Below, piece after piece: positions 37,211 to 46,751 of a stretch of 64,000 nucleotides of DNA. Below the pieces are notes generated by a model. The model searched no databases. It was not told the DNA's origin and was given only the letters and a program-made list of their open reading frames with translations. Position 1 is the stretch's first letter. Every line of letters begins with the position of its first letter. The DNA comes from Labrenzia sp. 011 (lineage in GTDB: Bacteria > Pseudomonadota > Alphaproteobacteria > Rhizobiales > Stappiaceae): positions 227,819 to 291,818 of the forward strand of contig NZ_QCYM01000003.1 of the NCBI RefSeq assembly GCF_003075075.1, written 5' to 3'. A program made the translations under genes and the position numbers.

Positions 37211-38675
37211 GACCGGCCTCCCTGTGCGCCAGAACGCGAATGTCTTCCGGCGCTGTTCCGCTGATTTCCATCAGCGCCTTGGCCAGCAGCGCCCGTGCCG
37301 TTTCCATGCGGTATTCCGCGCTTGCCCGCATGTCGCTCATGGGTGTGTAATCGCTCATCAGGGCCTGCATGCCCTCGCCCCAGGTGGACGGATCCTCCAG
37401 AACCGCCCCGGTCAGGGCGGTTTCTGCACCTGTGGCCCGTTTCGGGGTTCCGGCCATGCCCCCATAGGCTATGCGTGCCTCGCGGATCACTCCGTCTTCC
37501 AGGGTGAAGCGGAACGCGCCCATGACCGAGGAGATATCCTGGTCGAAGCGCTTGGAGATCTTGTAGCAGCGGAACGTCTGATTGGCAGACAGGCGTGGCA
37601 CGAACAGGCCGGTCACGAATTCCCCCGGCTTGCGGTCCTGCTTGCCGTAGTCGATGAAGAAGTCTTCCAGCGGGAGCGCGCGGGAGCCTTCCGCGGTCTG
37701 CAGTTCCAGTGTCGTCCCGAGAGCGATCAGTGCGGGCGGCGTGTCGCCGATGGGCGAGCCGTTGGCGATATTGCCACCGACCGTTCCGGACGCCCGGACC
37801 TGTTTGGAGCCGATGCGCTTCCAGAGCTCACCGAGATCCGCGGACAGATCGCCCATGGCCTCCTCGCTTGCCCGGTAACTGGCGGTCGCGCCGATCAGAA
37901 CGCCGGAGGGACTGCTTTCAACCCGGTCGAGTCCTTCGATGCGTCCGAGCCAGATCATTTTCGGAAGGTCGCGGAGCTGCTTGGTGATCCACAGGCCCAC
38001 ATCCGTGGCCCCTGCCACCAGCGTTGCGTCGGGATGCTGGCCATAGAGAGCCGCAAGGCCGTCCAGCGTCGATGGCGAGGCAAAGAAACGCTCGCTGTCG
38101 CCGATGAAGACGTCACTGCCGTCCGCCAGTGCCCTGAGCTTTTCCCGCGTATCGTTGGCGCGCCAGGAAAAGGCGTCATCGGCGGCCTCGAAGCAGGCGT
38201 CCAGAGCGGCGTCGACGATCGGGCGGTAACCGGTGCAGCGGCACAGATTGCCTGCCAGCCATTCGGTGACGGTTTTTCTGGATTTGTTTTCCCCTTCCGC
38301 GTGGTAGAGCGTGAAGAGGGTCATGATGAAACCCGGCGTGCAGAAGCCGCACTGGGACCCGTGGCAGGCGATCATGGCGCTTTGAACGGGATGGAGCCTG
38401 TCGTCGCTCGACAGATCCTCGACGGTGACCAGTTCGGCCCCATCGATCATGCCCAGCAGCTGAATGCAGCTGTTGACCGGCTGATAGACCAGCCGCCCAT
38501 CGATCAGCCGGCCGAGTGCCACGGTACAGGCGCCGCAATCTCCCTCGCCGCAACCTTCCTTGGTGCCGGTTTCACGGCGTTGAAGCCGCAGATAATCGAG
38601 AAGGGTGTCGGTCGGGCCGACGTTTTCCAGTTCGACGACAGTGCCGCCCTTGAGGAAACATATGGTATCCCGCAT
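37194..38675 (-). CDS. xdhA: Xanthine dehydrogenase small subunit (2Fe-2S, FAD)
   Basis: 493-residue electron-transfer subunit. N-terminal [2Fe-2S] domains: CGEGDCGACTVALGRL, then CGFCTPGFIMTLF and [16 protein letters not shown]. The FAD domain follows from about residue 195, with GATDVGLWITKQLRDLP and SGTVGGNIANGSPIGDTPP. NAD+ is the usual acceptor of this class. It lies 3 bases after uraH and overlaps xdhB by 17 bases, so the block is one transcription unit. Confidence 0.96.
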   Translation of the reverse strand: MRDTICFLKGGTVVELENVGPTDTLLDYLRLQRRETGTKEGCGEGDCGACTVALGRLIDGRLVYQPVNSCIQLLGMIDGAELVTVEDLSSDDRLHPVQSAMIACHGSQCGFCTPGFIMTLFTLYHAEGENKSRKTVTEWLAGNLCRCTGYRPIVDAALDACFEAADDAFSWRANDTREKLRALADGSDVFIGDSERFFASPSTLDGLAALYGQHPDATLVAGATDVGLWITKQLRDLPKMIWLGRIEGLDRVESSPSGVLIGATASYRASEEAMGDLSADLGELWKRIGSKQVRASGTVGGNIANGSPIGDTPPALIALGTTLELQTAEGSRALPLEDFFIDYGKQDRKPGEFVTGLFVPRLSANQTFRCYKISKRFDQDISSVMGAFRFTLEDGVIREARIAYGGMAGTPKRATGAETALTGAVLEDPSTWGEGMQALMSDYTPMSDMRASAEYRMETARALLAKALMEISGTAPEDIRVLAHREAGHDCAA

Positions 38676-38678
38676 GGC

Positions 38679-39029
38679 TCAGCTCCCCCGGTAGGTTGAA
38701 TAGCCGAAAGGGGAAAGCAGAAGCGGCACATGATAGTGCCCGTCGGCTTCCGCGATACCAAAGCGGATCGGAACTACGTCGAGAAACAGGGGATCGGGCA
38801 AGGTCCCGCAGGTCCGGCGCAGGTAATCTCCCGCAAAGAATCGCAGCTCATATGTGCCGGTCGCAAAGGCGTCGCCCTCGAGAATCGGCCGGTCCACCCT
38901 GCCGTCTTCGTTGGTCTCATGCGCCGAGATCAACGCGGGGACGGCCCCATGCGACCAGAGTTCGATCTTCAATCCGCCGGCGGGTTTGCCGAGTGCGGTG
39001 TCAAGAACGTGCGTCGTCAAACGCCCCAT
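38679..39029 (-). CDS. uraH: 5-hydroxyisourate hydrolase
   Basis: 116-residue transthyretin-like protein that hydrolyses 5-hydroxyisourate to OHCU. Start at ATG 39029 ([17 protein letters not shown]), with AGGGAG upstream; a longer frame to 39074 lacks homology. The N-terminal family motif [14 protein letters not shown] and the C-terminal tetrapeptide-like YRGS (usually YRGS) are both present. First gene of the purine operon, just downstream of the LysR gene and a hairpin. Confidence 0.95.
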   Translation of the reverse strand: MGRLTTHVLDTALGKPAGGLKIELWSHGAVPALISAHETNEDGRVDRPILEGDAFATGTYELRFFAGDYLRRTCGTLPDPLFLDVVPIRFGIAEADGHYHVPLLLSPFGYSTYRGS

Positions 39030-39224
39030 ATGGTTTTCTCCCTCGCGCGGCCAATGCTTCCTGCGCCCATCCACATGCCAACGGAACGCCCGAAGACTTC
39101 ACTGCCGCCCGGCCTGTCGACCTCCGATTGATTGCGCCAGGAGGTCCGCCGATCGATTGCCGCAAAACTGTCACAAAAAATGTGCCTTAAAAAACCACGG
39201 AACCAAAGCGCTCATTTGAGAGCT

Positions 39225-39249
39225 CATTGATGCCTATTTGGCATCAATG
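39225..39249 (-). terminator. Hairpin at the end of the LysR gene
   Basis: Perfect 10-bp stem CATTGATGCC/GGCATCAATG with a 5-base loop overlapping the LysR stop codon. A U-run appears only about 35 bases later. It probably separates LysR transcription from the uraH-xdh operon. Confidence 0.5.
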
Positions 39250-40184
39250 GACGGAAGATGATCCTTCAAGGCGTACACGGCATGATCGAAGAACATGCCC
39301 GGAGCCAGAGCCAGTGCGCGCAGAGACGAGGTTACCACACACAGTCGGTCGTCCTGAAGCGGCGCATCCGACAAGGGTTTGAACACCAGGGCGCCAGCGG
39401 CCAGATCGTCCTCGCAGCCGATGCGGGTCTGAAAACCGATCACGTCCTCTTCCCGGGCCAGTGCACGCATCAGGCGCAACGAATTCGCCTCCACGTAGGT
39501 GCGGGACGCTCCGGGAATCCGCGCGCGGACCACGTCGATGCGGGTGCGCAGGGAAAGACCCTCCGCGGGAAGCGCGAGCGGATACTTCAGGCAGTCCTGC
39601 AGGCTTAGGCTCTTTTCCCCGGCGAGCGGGTGACCGGGGGACATCAGGGCGCCGATCACGAGATCATGCTGGAAGGCGACGGTCAGTGAGGAGGTTTCCG
39701 GCGGGTCGAATGTAAAGCCGACATCCGCCTCGGCCGCACCGACCATGCGGGCGGCTTCACTGGAGGAGGAAACGGCCACATTTACATGAATGCCCGGATA
39801 GCTCTTGCGGAAACTCCCTATGATCGATGGCAGCAGCTTTTCCGCCACGCTTTCGACCGAGGCAATTGAAACCGTGCCCCGGCGCAGGCCCTTCAGGGCA
39901 TCGAGTTCGGCCACAGTCCCCTCGAAATCGGAGTAGGAGCGTCGAATATGGGCAAGCAGCAATTCGCCTGCCTGCGACAGCCGCACCCCGCGCCCTACCC
40001 TGTCGAAAAGCTGCAGCCCAAGAGCCTCCTCAAGCCACAGGATCTGCCTGTTGACGGCCGACGAAGCGACATTCAGCGCCCGGGAGGCGGCCCGGATGGA
40101 ACCGGCCTCGGCGACGGCCTGGAAATAGCGCATCGCCGGGGTGTAGAGATTGCGGGACAGGTCCTGGGCCCGGGCGGAACGCAT
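39234..40184 (-). CDS. LysR family transcriptional regulator
   Basis: 316-residue LysR regulator. The N-terminal helix-turn-helix reads FQAVAEAGSIRAASRALNVA then SAVNRQILWLEEALGLQLFD; the ligand domain begins about residue 95 (RRGTVSIASVESVAEKLLPS). It is encoded directly upstream of, and in the same direction as, uraH-xdhABC, so control of purine catabolism is likely but not proven. The quinone oxidoreductase gene lies 15 bases upstream, also on the same strand. The effector is unknown. Confidence 0.9.
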   Translation of the reverse strand: MRSARAQDLSRNLYTPAMRYFQAVAEAGSIRAASRALNVASSAVNRQILWLEEALGLQLFDRVGRGVRLSQAGELLLAHIRRSYSDFEGTVAELDALKGLRRGTVSIASVESVAEKLLPSIIGSFRKSYPGIHVNVAVSSSSEAARMVGAAEADVGFTFDPPETSSLTVAFQHDLVIGALMSPGHPLAGEKSLSLQDCLKYPLALPAEGLSLRTRIDVVRARIPGASRTYVEANSLRLMRALAREEDVIGFQTRIGCEDDLAAGALVFKPLSDAPLQDDRLCVVTSSLRALALAPGMFFDHAVYALKDHLPSIDAK

Positions 40185-40199
40185 GGCTTGGTCTCTTCC

Positions 40200-41177
40200 C
40201 TAGGGGATCATGACCGTCGTGCCGGTGGTCTTGCGGCCCTCGAGATCCATGTGAGCCTGCCTGGCATCCGCAAGCCGGTACTCCTGATTGACGTCGATCT
40301 TGACGATTCCCTTTTCGACCACGTCGAACAGTTCCCCGGCGGTATACTCCAGCTCTTCGCGGGTGGCGATATAGGAAAAGAGTGTCGGCCGGGTCGCGTA
40401 AAGCGAGCCCTTCTGCGCCAGCATGGCCAGGTTGAAATCGGTGATCGGACCGGAAGACTGGCCGAAACTGACCCACATGCCGCGCGGCTTCAGGCAATCC
40501 AGAGACCCGGGATAGGTGTCTTTCCCCACGGAATCATAGACGACGTCACAGCCTTTGCCGCCGGTGATCTCCTTCACGCGTTCGACGAAGTTTTCCGTCC
40601 GGTAGTTGATCATGTGCCGGTAACCATGGGCCTTTGCGAGTTCGATCTTCTCGTCCGAACCAGCCGTCCCGATAACGGTTGCCCCCAGATGGGCCGCCCA
40701 TTGTCCGGCAATCAGGCCCACGCCGCCGGCAGCGGCGTGAAACAGAAGCGTCGTCTGCGGTCCCACCTTGAAGGTCTGCCTGAGAAGATACTGGGCGGTC
40801 ATGCCCTTGAGCATCATGCCGGCAGCGGTCTTGTCGTCGATTGCATCCGGGATCAGAACGAGCCGGTCGGCGGCGATGACGCGCTCCTGCGCATAGGCGC
40901 CGAGCGGACCGGCATAGGCCACCCTGTCGCCCGGTTTCAGACTGGTCACGCCTTCGCCCACGGTCTGCACCACACCGGCGCCTTCATTGCCGGGGCTGAA
41001 GGGCATTCCGTTCGGAGCGGGATAGAGGCCTGAGCGGAAATAGGTGTCGATGAAATTCAGGCCGATGGCGGTCTGGTGTATGCGGACCTCGCCGGGACCG
41101 GGCTCGCCGACTTCGATCTGTTCCCAGCGCATGGCTTCGGGGCCACCGGTTTCGTGTACTTGGATTGCCTGAACCAT
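40200..41177 (-). CDS. NADPH:quinone oxidoreductase (zeta-crystallin-like)
   Basis: 325-residue medium-chain reductase of the QOR family, one-electron or two-electron reduction of quinones with NADPH. GroES-like N-terminus (VRIHQTAIGLNFIDTYFRSG, SPGNEGAGVVQTVGEGV) and nucleotide-binding LFHAAAGGVGLIAGQWAAHLG. Zinc-binding cysteines of alcohol dehydrogenases are absent, as usual for this group. It precedes the LysR gene by 15 bases, which suggests co-transcription. The physiological substrate is unknown. Confidence 0.92.
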   Translation of the reverse strand: MVQAIQVHETGGPEAMRWEQIEVGEPGPGEVRIHQTAIGLNFIDTYFRSGLYPAPNGMPFSPGNEGAGVVQTVGEGVTSLKPGDRVAYAGPLGAYAQERVIAADRLVLIPDAIDDKTAAGMMLKGMTAQYLLRQTFKVGPQTTLLFHAAAGGVGLIAGQWAAHLGATVIGTAGSDEKIELAKAHGYRHMINYRTENFVERVKEITGGKGCDVVYDSVGKDTYPGSLDCLKPRGMWVSFGQSSGPITDFNLAMLAQKGSLYATRPTLFSYIATREELEYTAGELFDVVEKGIVKIDVNQEYRLADARQAHMDLEGRKTTGTTVMIP

Positions 41178-41203
41178 TTGATCCTCCGCGGCATGGACTG
41201 CCT

Positions 41204-41932
41204 TTAGTTCTTGTCTGCCTTGCTGTGGTTGCGTTTGGCAAGAACATTAATGATTTCAACGCCCGCCGAAAAGGCCATGGCGAAATAGATATATCCGCGC
41301 GGGATGTGAAATCCCAGACCGTCGGCGATCAGCGCCACGCCGATCAGAAGCAGGAAGGACAGGGCCAGCATCTTGGTGGTCGGATGCCGCTGGATGAAGG
41401 TCGCGACCGGGCCGGAGGCGACATACATCACGATCATGGCGAGAACGACGGCGGCGACCATCACCTGAATATGCTCGGCCATGCCGATCGCGGTGATGAT
41501 GGAATCGACGGAAAAGACGAGATCAATGACGATGATCTGCGCGATGACCGCCGCGAAACTCATCTTGACGTCACGCGGCGCATCGTCGTCGCCGGCCCCT
41601 TCGATCCCGTTGTGGATTTCATGGGTGGCCTTGAAGAGCAGGAACAGGCCGCCTGCGATCAGGATCGCATCGCGCCAGGAGAAGGCGTGGTCGGCGACGG
41701 TGAACAGTGGCGCCGTCAATCCGACAAGCCAGGTTAGCACCGACAGCAGCGCAATGCGGAACACCAGCGCCAGCGCCAGCCCGATGCGCCGCGCCCGGTG
41801 GGCGATTTCTGCCGGAAGACGCGAGACGATGACCGAAATGAAGACGATATTGTCGATTCCGAGCACGATCTCCATGACCGTCAGGGTCACGAGACTTGCC
41901 CAGATCTGCGGATCCGTTACCCAGGCCAGCAT
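41204..41932 (-). CDS. TerC family integral membrane protein
   Basis: 242-residue membrane protein of the TerC family (Alx/MntX-like), implicated in tellurite resistance and manganese or calcium export. Around seven to eight hydrophobic segments. The signature acidic residues are in MEIVLGIDNIVFISVIVSRL and VIDLVFSVDSIITAIGM, which form the metal pathway in homologues. Monocistronic appearance between qor and pcs. The transported ion is an inference from the family. Confidence 0.9.
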   Translation of the reverse strand: MLAWVTDPQIWASLVTLTVMEIVLGIDNIVFISVIVSRLPAEIAHRARRIGLALALVFRIALLSVLTWLVGLTAPLFTVADHAFSWRDAILIAGGLFLLFKATHEIHNGIEGAGDDDAPRDVKMSFAAVIAQIIVIDLVFSVDSIITAIGMAEHIQVMVAAVVLAMIVMYVASGPVATFIQRHPTTKMLALSFLLLIGVALIADGLGFHIPRGYIYFAMAFSAGVEIINVLAKRNHSKADKN

Positions 41933-42028
41933 GGCTACCTCTGATGTGTGTGCTGGTGCATGTCAAATGCGATCGCTGGTCCGCTTTCACCGGACCTGGC
42001 GTGTGAAAACGGCTTGATCGGCAAGGCG

Positions 42029-42745
42029 TCAGTCAACGCGGTCGAGCAGTTGCTGAACCGCTGAAACCGAGAACAAATACAGGCTGGCTACAGTAAATAT
42101 CAGCGCGGAAAGACCGTTCAATGACATGTCGTTCAGGATCGCGAAAGCGGCAAGGCCCATCCACAGCAGCGTGACCGGCAGGGTCACGACCCGCCAGCGT
42201 CGGACGCGGACCGGGTGGACAAAACGCACGGGCGCAAAGGTCAGCGCGCAGCACAGGAGCACGAAGGCAATCGTGAAACCTTCCGAGGGTGACAGCACCA
42301 TCAGGCCGAAAACCGCCATGTTCCAACCCGCCGGAAATCCCTTGAAGGACCCGTCCGGCGTCTTCATGCCGTTGTCGGCGAAATAGAGCGCGCCGGTGAA
42401 GACGACGAGCCCGCCGCAGATCCAGTTCCACGGCTGGGAAAGCATCAGGCTCCAGGACAGGGCAAAGGCCGGCAGGAACACGTAGGTCGCGTAGTCGATG
42501 ACAAAATCGAGGGACGCTCCCGACCAGCGGGGCAGTCGTTCGGCGATATTGTACCGGCGGGCGAGCGGTCCATCGATCCCGTCGACAAAAAAGGCCAGAC
42601 CGAGCCAGGCAAACATCTCCGACCACCTGCCCTGCGCGCCCGCAAGAAGGGCGACGAGTGCTATCGGCGCACCGGAGGCGGTCAGGATATGGATCAGGAA
42701 GAGGACAGGCTCCGGCGCCTCTTTGCCTGGCGTAATATCTGTCAC
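42029..42745 (-). CDS. pcs: Phosphatidylcholine synthase
   Basis: 238-residue CDP-alcohol phosphatidyltransferase that condenses choline with CDP-diacylglycerol to phosphatidylcholine, in the inner membrane. The catalytic motif D-G-x2-A-R-x8-G-x3-D-x3-D is visible as DGPLARR ... GASLDFVIDY. Six or more hydrophobic segments. The direct Pcs pathway is typical of rhizobia and relatives, which supports the taxonomic placement. Free-standing gene. Confidence 0.92.
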   Translation of the reverse strand: MTDITPGKEAPEPVLFLIHILTASGAPIALVALLAGAQGRWSEMFAWLGLAFFVDGIDGPLARRYNIAERLPRWSGASLDFVIDYATYVFLPAFALSWSLMLSQPWNWICGGLVVFTGALYFADNGMKTPDGSFKGFPAGWNMAVFGLMVLSPSEGFTIAFVLLCCALTFAPVRFVHPVRVRRWRVVTLPVTLLWMGLAAFAILNDMSLNGLSALIFTVASLYLFSVSAVQQLLDRVD

Positions 42746-42940
42746 GGGGTTTCCCTATTTATAAACCGGGACGCGGCTCAACTTTCAACAGCGTCTGGAT
42801 TGAATTGCTTATTTCCCCGCCCAACAATCTAACAGGCGCTGGGATGATTATTTATTGCAATGGTATGACAGTGTGAACCGAAAAAACAGTCCCGACCCAT
42901 TTTCCGGCGAGAATGCGTGTAAAAACCGGGCGGGTCTGAC

Positions 42941-43906
42941 TTATGCGGGTGCGGATGCCAGCAGAACAGTTGAGGCAAGGAAGCCTGCCCAAAGGATCAG
43001 CGCAACGCCGATTGCGGCCGGAAAGATCCGGCTGGGAAAGGTCTTCTCAAGGGCCATCACGCCGCCCAGAAGGGCGATCCAGACGATATTCATCAATCCG
43101 ACGGCAAACATCACCGTCATCACGGCCCAGCAGCAGCCAAGGCACGCCCGCCCCTGGTAGATTCCTTCCCGGAATCCGGACAGCACGGTTCCGCCAGCGG
43201 GATCGCCGCCGGAAACCCAGTGAGGATACCAGCACCGCAGCAGACAGGCCTTTTTCGCGGGGGTGAACTGGTAAAGCCCGGCGACGAAGAGCACCGAGGT
43301 GGTCAGGGCCAGGCTTATGGGTGCCATCATTTCGGACAGGGCGCCCAGGGAGAAAAGCAGCCATTGGACCAGAGTCGCCACGAGGGCATAGGCAAGCCAG
43401 ACGGACAGGTATCCCGTGGCGGCGAAAACGACCGGCAGGGCCGACCTGAGCCCCAGGCCCCTGCGTGCCGAGGTGCCGGCCGAATAGGACTTCAGCATGG
43501 GAACTGCCGTCGGCAGCATCATGGCCATGGCCATCATGGCCCACATCAGGAAAACCTTGCCGAGGTCGGCAAGGGTCATTTCCGGCCCCGGCATGCCGAA
43601 TGTGGCTCCCGCGGGAAGGCAGAGGACAGCGAGTGCCGCGCGGGTTTCCGCCGGCAGGCCCCTGAAAAGGTTGAACCGGTTGAGAACGCCCATGCCCGGT
43701 CCGGCCTGTGTCATATCCATGACCGGAACCATGTCGGCAATCATCGCGATCAGATAGGCCCATCCACCGAGCGACAGGGCGGCAACAAACGCAAGAACCA
43801 GCGGCCAGGCGCGGCCACTGCTGTCTCCGCGGGCCGGATGGTCGATATTTTGCGGGCCGGATACAGGTGTCATGTCGGTGGAAGTTTCGCTTTGCCTGAT
43901 GAACAC
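42941..43906 (-). CDS. DUF2182 integral membrane protein
   Basis: 321-residue predicted metal-binding membrane protein of the DUF2182 family, of unknown function. Hydrophobic segments include MWAMMAMAMMLPTAVPMLKS, which is the family hallmark (Met-rich, possibly metal-binding), LLRCWYPHWVSGG and GCCWAVMTVMFAVGLMNIVW. Cys and Met-rich segments suggest copper or another soft metal. Homologues often neighbour DUF1326 genes; none is seen here. Divergent from the UbiH-type gene across 168 bases. Confidence 0.85.
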   Translation of the reverse strand: MFIRQSETSTDMTPVSGPQNIDHPARGDSSGRAWPLVLAFVAALSLGGWAYLIAMIADMVPVMDMTQAGPGMGVLNRFNLFRGLPAETRAALAVLCLPAGATFGMPGPEMTLADLGKVFLMWAMMAMAMMLPTAVPMLKSYSAGTSARRGLGLRSALPVVFAATGYLSVWLAYALVATLVQWLLFSLGALSEMMAPISLALTTSVLFVAGLYQFTPAKKACLLRCWYPHWVSGGDPAGGTVLSGFREGIYQGRACLGCCWAVMTVMFAVGLMNIVWIALLGGVMALEKTFPSRIFPAAIGVALILWAGFLASTVLLASAPA

Positions 43907-44074
43907 TGTTGATCGGGTAGCCTGATTTGCGCATTCAGGGTTTGATATTCGTCATCATTACCATGAGGAGCGTCGAGGGCACACATTTTGAGATGCGTGC
44001 TTTGGTCCCGTTGCAAATGCTCTGTAAAAAGACAATCACTCAGTTTCTAAAGACCCGTTGATCCGGTTGGAACC

Positions 44075-45292
44075 ATGGCAAAGACAAAACAGACGAAAAA
44101 GTTCGATATTGCGGTGGTCGGTGGCGGCCCTTCAGGCCGTATCGCTGCCCTGAGGCTTGCAAGAAGCGGCTTTTCCACCGTTCTCGTCGCACCGGCCGCG
44201 TCAGCGAAGGACGGGCGAACCACCGCGCTGTGGCAAAAATCCATCTCGCTGCTTGAGGACATCGGCGTCTGGTCCCGGATCCGGGAAAACGCCGCGCAAC
44301 TGCGGAAAATGCGGATGATTGACGACACCGGCCGTCTGATCCGTGCCCCGGAGGTTGTTTTCGACAGTTCGGAAATCGGACTGGAAGAGTTCGGTTTCAA
44401 TATCCTGAACCGGGATCTTAATGCAGTTCTTGAAGAAGCCTGCGCGTCGGCGGAGAACCTGTCCGTCATCGACGGTACCGTGACGGGTCTTGAATATCCT
44501 GCAGGAAACGCGGTCCTTCAGATCTCGGACGGCCGGAGCGTGGAGGCGCGGCTTGTCGTTGCGGCGGACGGCCGCAATTCATTCATCCGCAAGGCGGCGG
44601 GCATCGATGTGAAGCATTGGTCCTATCCGCAGTCAGCCGTTGTGCTCAACCTGGATCACAGTCTGCCGCACCAGAATATATCCACCGAATTCCACACGCC
44701 GAGCGGTCCCTTCACGCTCGTTCCCCTGCCCGGCCGTCAATCCTCGCTGGTCTGCGTTGAGACCGAAGATGAAGCCAAACGTCTGAAAGAAATGAAGGAG
44801 GCTCTTCTGGAAGCGGAACTGGAACGGCGCGCCCATTCCATTCTGGGTCGCTTCAAGCTTGCTTCCGAAGTGCAGAGCTTTCCGCTTTCGGGTCTCTCGG
44901 CAACCCGGCTGATTGCCGAGCGGGTGGCTTTGATCGGAGAAGCCGCGCATGTCTTTCCGCCCATTGGGGCCCAGGGACTGAACCTCTCGCTCCGCGATAT
45001 TGCCGATCTGGACAAGGTGCTGTCGGCGGCCTTCCTGAAACAGCAGGATATCGGCGGTCCCGAAATCCTGCGTTCCTACGAGTCAGGCCGCAAGAGCGAT
45101 ATACGCTCGCGGACACAGGCAGTGGATCTGCTGAACCGGTCCCTCCTCACCGGTTTCCTGCCCGTACAGCTCGTGCGCGGCGCCGGCATGTATCTTGCCG
45201 GAAAAGTCGGCCCGCTTCGCAGATTGCTCATGCGGGAAGGTCTGGCGCCGGGAAGCGGACTGCAGCTCCACAGGTCGTCAATCCGACACTGA
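44075..45292 (+). CDS. UbiH/UbiF-family FAD-dependent hydroxylase
   Basis: 405-residue flavin monooxygenase of the ubiquinone-biosynthesis hydroxylase family. FAD-binding GXGXXG appears as VVGGGPSGRIAALRLARSG, and the family signature LIGEAAHVFPPIGAQGLNLS is at about residue 286. It would hydroxylate a ring position of the ubiquinone precursor. Alphaproteobacteria often carry several such enzymes (UbiL, UbiM), so the exact position is not assigned. A ribosome binding site is weak. It stands alone between divergent and convergent neighbours. Confidence 0.9.
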   Translation: MAKTKQTKKFDIAVVGGGPSGRIAALRLARSGFSTVLVAPAASAKDGRTTALWQKSISLLEDIGVWSRIRENAAQLRKMRMIDDTGRLIRAPEVVFDSSEIGLEEFGFNILNRDLNAVLEEACASAENLSVIDGTVTGLEYPAGNAVLQISDGRSVEARLVVAADGRNSFIRKAAGIDVKHWSYPQSAVVLNLDHSLPHQNISTEFHTPSGPFTLVPLPGRQSSLVCVETEDEAKRLKEMKEALLEAELERRAHSILGRFKLASEVQSFPLSGLSATRLIAERVALIGEAAHVFPPIGAQGLNLSLRDIADLDKVLSAAFLKQQDIGGPEILRSYESGRKSDIRSRTQAVDLLNRSLLTGFLPVQLVRGAGMYLAGKVGPLRRLLMREGLAPGSGLQLHRSSIRH

Positions 45293-45317
45293 CGGCGCGG
45301 CCGGTGACTTCAGCCGG

Positions 45318-45749
45318 TCATTCGGGCAATCGCGCCTGTCCCACCGGTTTCCGTTTTCCTGAGTGGTAGGTGAGCGCCATCGTGATCATCTGGCGCAGTT
45401 CATTTACAGGCATGGGATCTTCCAGCCTGAAATGAACGCTGCGGTCTCCGCCGAATGTCAGATGAGGAAAGAGCCCCCGCCATTGCGATACCAGCGAGGA
45501 CCGGCAGGACACGAAGAGTGAATAGTCGCCTCTTGGGGACGTGTCCCGGTCGATGCGGATTGTGGTTCCGGTCTTCGGCCGGACGGTCAGGAAACTCGGC
45601 TGGCCCCATTTCAGGGTTTCCTCAAGGACGCCGATCCCGTCGTTTTCCCGTGCCGTGTCGTGGATCAGCCGCCGCAGGTCCAGCAAGGCCTGTCTCAAGG
45701 CTACAGGGTAGCTGTCGAGGACTGACAGGACATCTTTGGTGGAAGTCAT
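45318..45749 (-). CDS. DUF1801 domain-containing protein
   Basis: 143-residue protein of the DUF1801/YdhG-like family, which resembles a small iron-chaperone fold. Visible family pattern: LDSYPVALRQALLDLRRLIH, ETLKWGQPSFLT, then TTIRIDR. No catalytic residues can be proposed. It lies 48 bases downstream of the AEC transporter gene on the same strand. Function unknown. Confidence 0.85.
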   Translation of the reverse strand: MTSTKDVLSVLDSYPVALRQALLDLRRLIHDTARENDGIGVLEETLKWGQPSFLTVRPKTGTTIRIDRDTSPRGDYSLFVSCRSSLVSQWRGLFPHLTFGGDRSVHFRLEDPMPVNELRQMITMALTYHSGKRKPVGQARLPE

Positions 45750-45797
45750 GTGCGTTCGTCCTGAAGCGTTCTGTCGGCGATCGTGTGAGCATAGTCC

Positions 45798-46751
45798 TCA
45801 CCGGAGCGGCAGGAAACCGCTCGTGATTGCCCAGATGAAGCCCGTGACGGTAACGATGGAAACCGCCGTGCCGATGAGCACGAAACTCGACGCCCGGTGG
45901 ACATAGGTTCCGTATTGCTGCGCGATGATGAAGACGTTCGTTGCCGGAGGCAGGCAGGCCATGAGGACCGCGGTGGCGACCCAGTTGGGGTCGAAGCCGC
46001 CAAGCCACATGAGCAGCAGGAAGACCAGGATGGGGTGCAGGATCAGCTTGATTGACAGGACAAGCGGCAGTTCGAGCGGAATGCGCCCGACCGGTCGAAG
46101 CGCTATGCTCACGCCCATCGCGAACAGCGCACAGGGGGCCGCGGCGTTGCTGAGATATCTCAGCATGGTATCTATCGCGGTCGGCGGTTGAAACTTCATG
46201 GCGGCGGCAAGAACGCCGGCAATGGTTGCAAGAATGAAGGGATGTGTGAAGATCCTGAAGACGATCTTTTTGAGGGTTCCCGCAAAGGTTTCGTTTTCCG
46301 TGCCGGCGAGCGCCATGAGCAAGGGAGCGAGAATGAACATCAGGGCATTGTCGAATGCCAGAATCAGCGCTGTGGGGACGGTCGCCTGTTCTCCGAGAAC
46401 CGCAAGCGTCAGGCCGGGGCCCATGTATCCCACATTGGAATAGGCACCGGCGATCCCCAGGATGGTGGATTCCCCTATGTTGCCCCGTGTTGCCACGACG
46501 CCGATGCAGAAGGAAATCGCGAAGACGATATAGGTTGTGAACGTCGTCGCGCCGACGAAGGACAGGTTGGCCAGTTCCTCGAAGGGCGTTTCGGACAGCA
46601 GCCGGAAGAACAATGCCGGAAGGGCGAGATAAACCACAAAGAAATTCATCCAGGCCAGACCGGACTCCGGCAGATTCCGGAGTTTTCCCGCCCCGAATCC
46701 CAGGAGGATCAACCCGAAAAAAGGTAAGGCAAGTGTGACGACGTTCAGCAT
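45798..46751 (-). CDS. AEC family transporter (auxin efflux carrier-like)
   Basis: 317-residue membrane permease of the AEC family, whose bacterial members transport malonate, malate or other organic anions. Ten hydrophobic segments with two inverted halves; SNVGYMGPGLTLAVLG near residue 106 contains the conserved Asn-Gly-type break. The ATG has no strong ribosome binding site. Substrate unknown. Divergent from the acyltransferase gene across 385 bases. Confidence 0.9.
   Translation of the reverse strand: MLNVVTLALPFFGLILLGFGAGKLRNLPESGLAWMNFFVVYLALPALFFRLLSETPFEELANLSFVGATTFTTYIVFAISFCIGVVATRGNIGESTILGIAGAYSNVGYMGPGLTLAVLGEQATVPTALILAFDNALMFILAPLLMALAGTENETFAGTLKKIVFRIFTHPFILATIAGVLAAAMKFQPPTAIDTMLRYLSNAAAPCALFAMGVSIALRPVGRIPLELPLVLSIKLILHPILVFLLLMWLGGFDPNWVATAVLMACLPPATNVFIIAQQYGTYVHRASSFVLIGTAVSIVTVTGFIWAITSGFLPLR

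Noticed and set aside
35771..38699. Long plus-strand frames across xdhA and xdhB
   Set aside because: Shadows of xdhA and xdhB, whose cofactor motifs are unmistakable.
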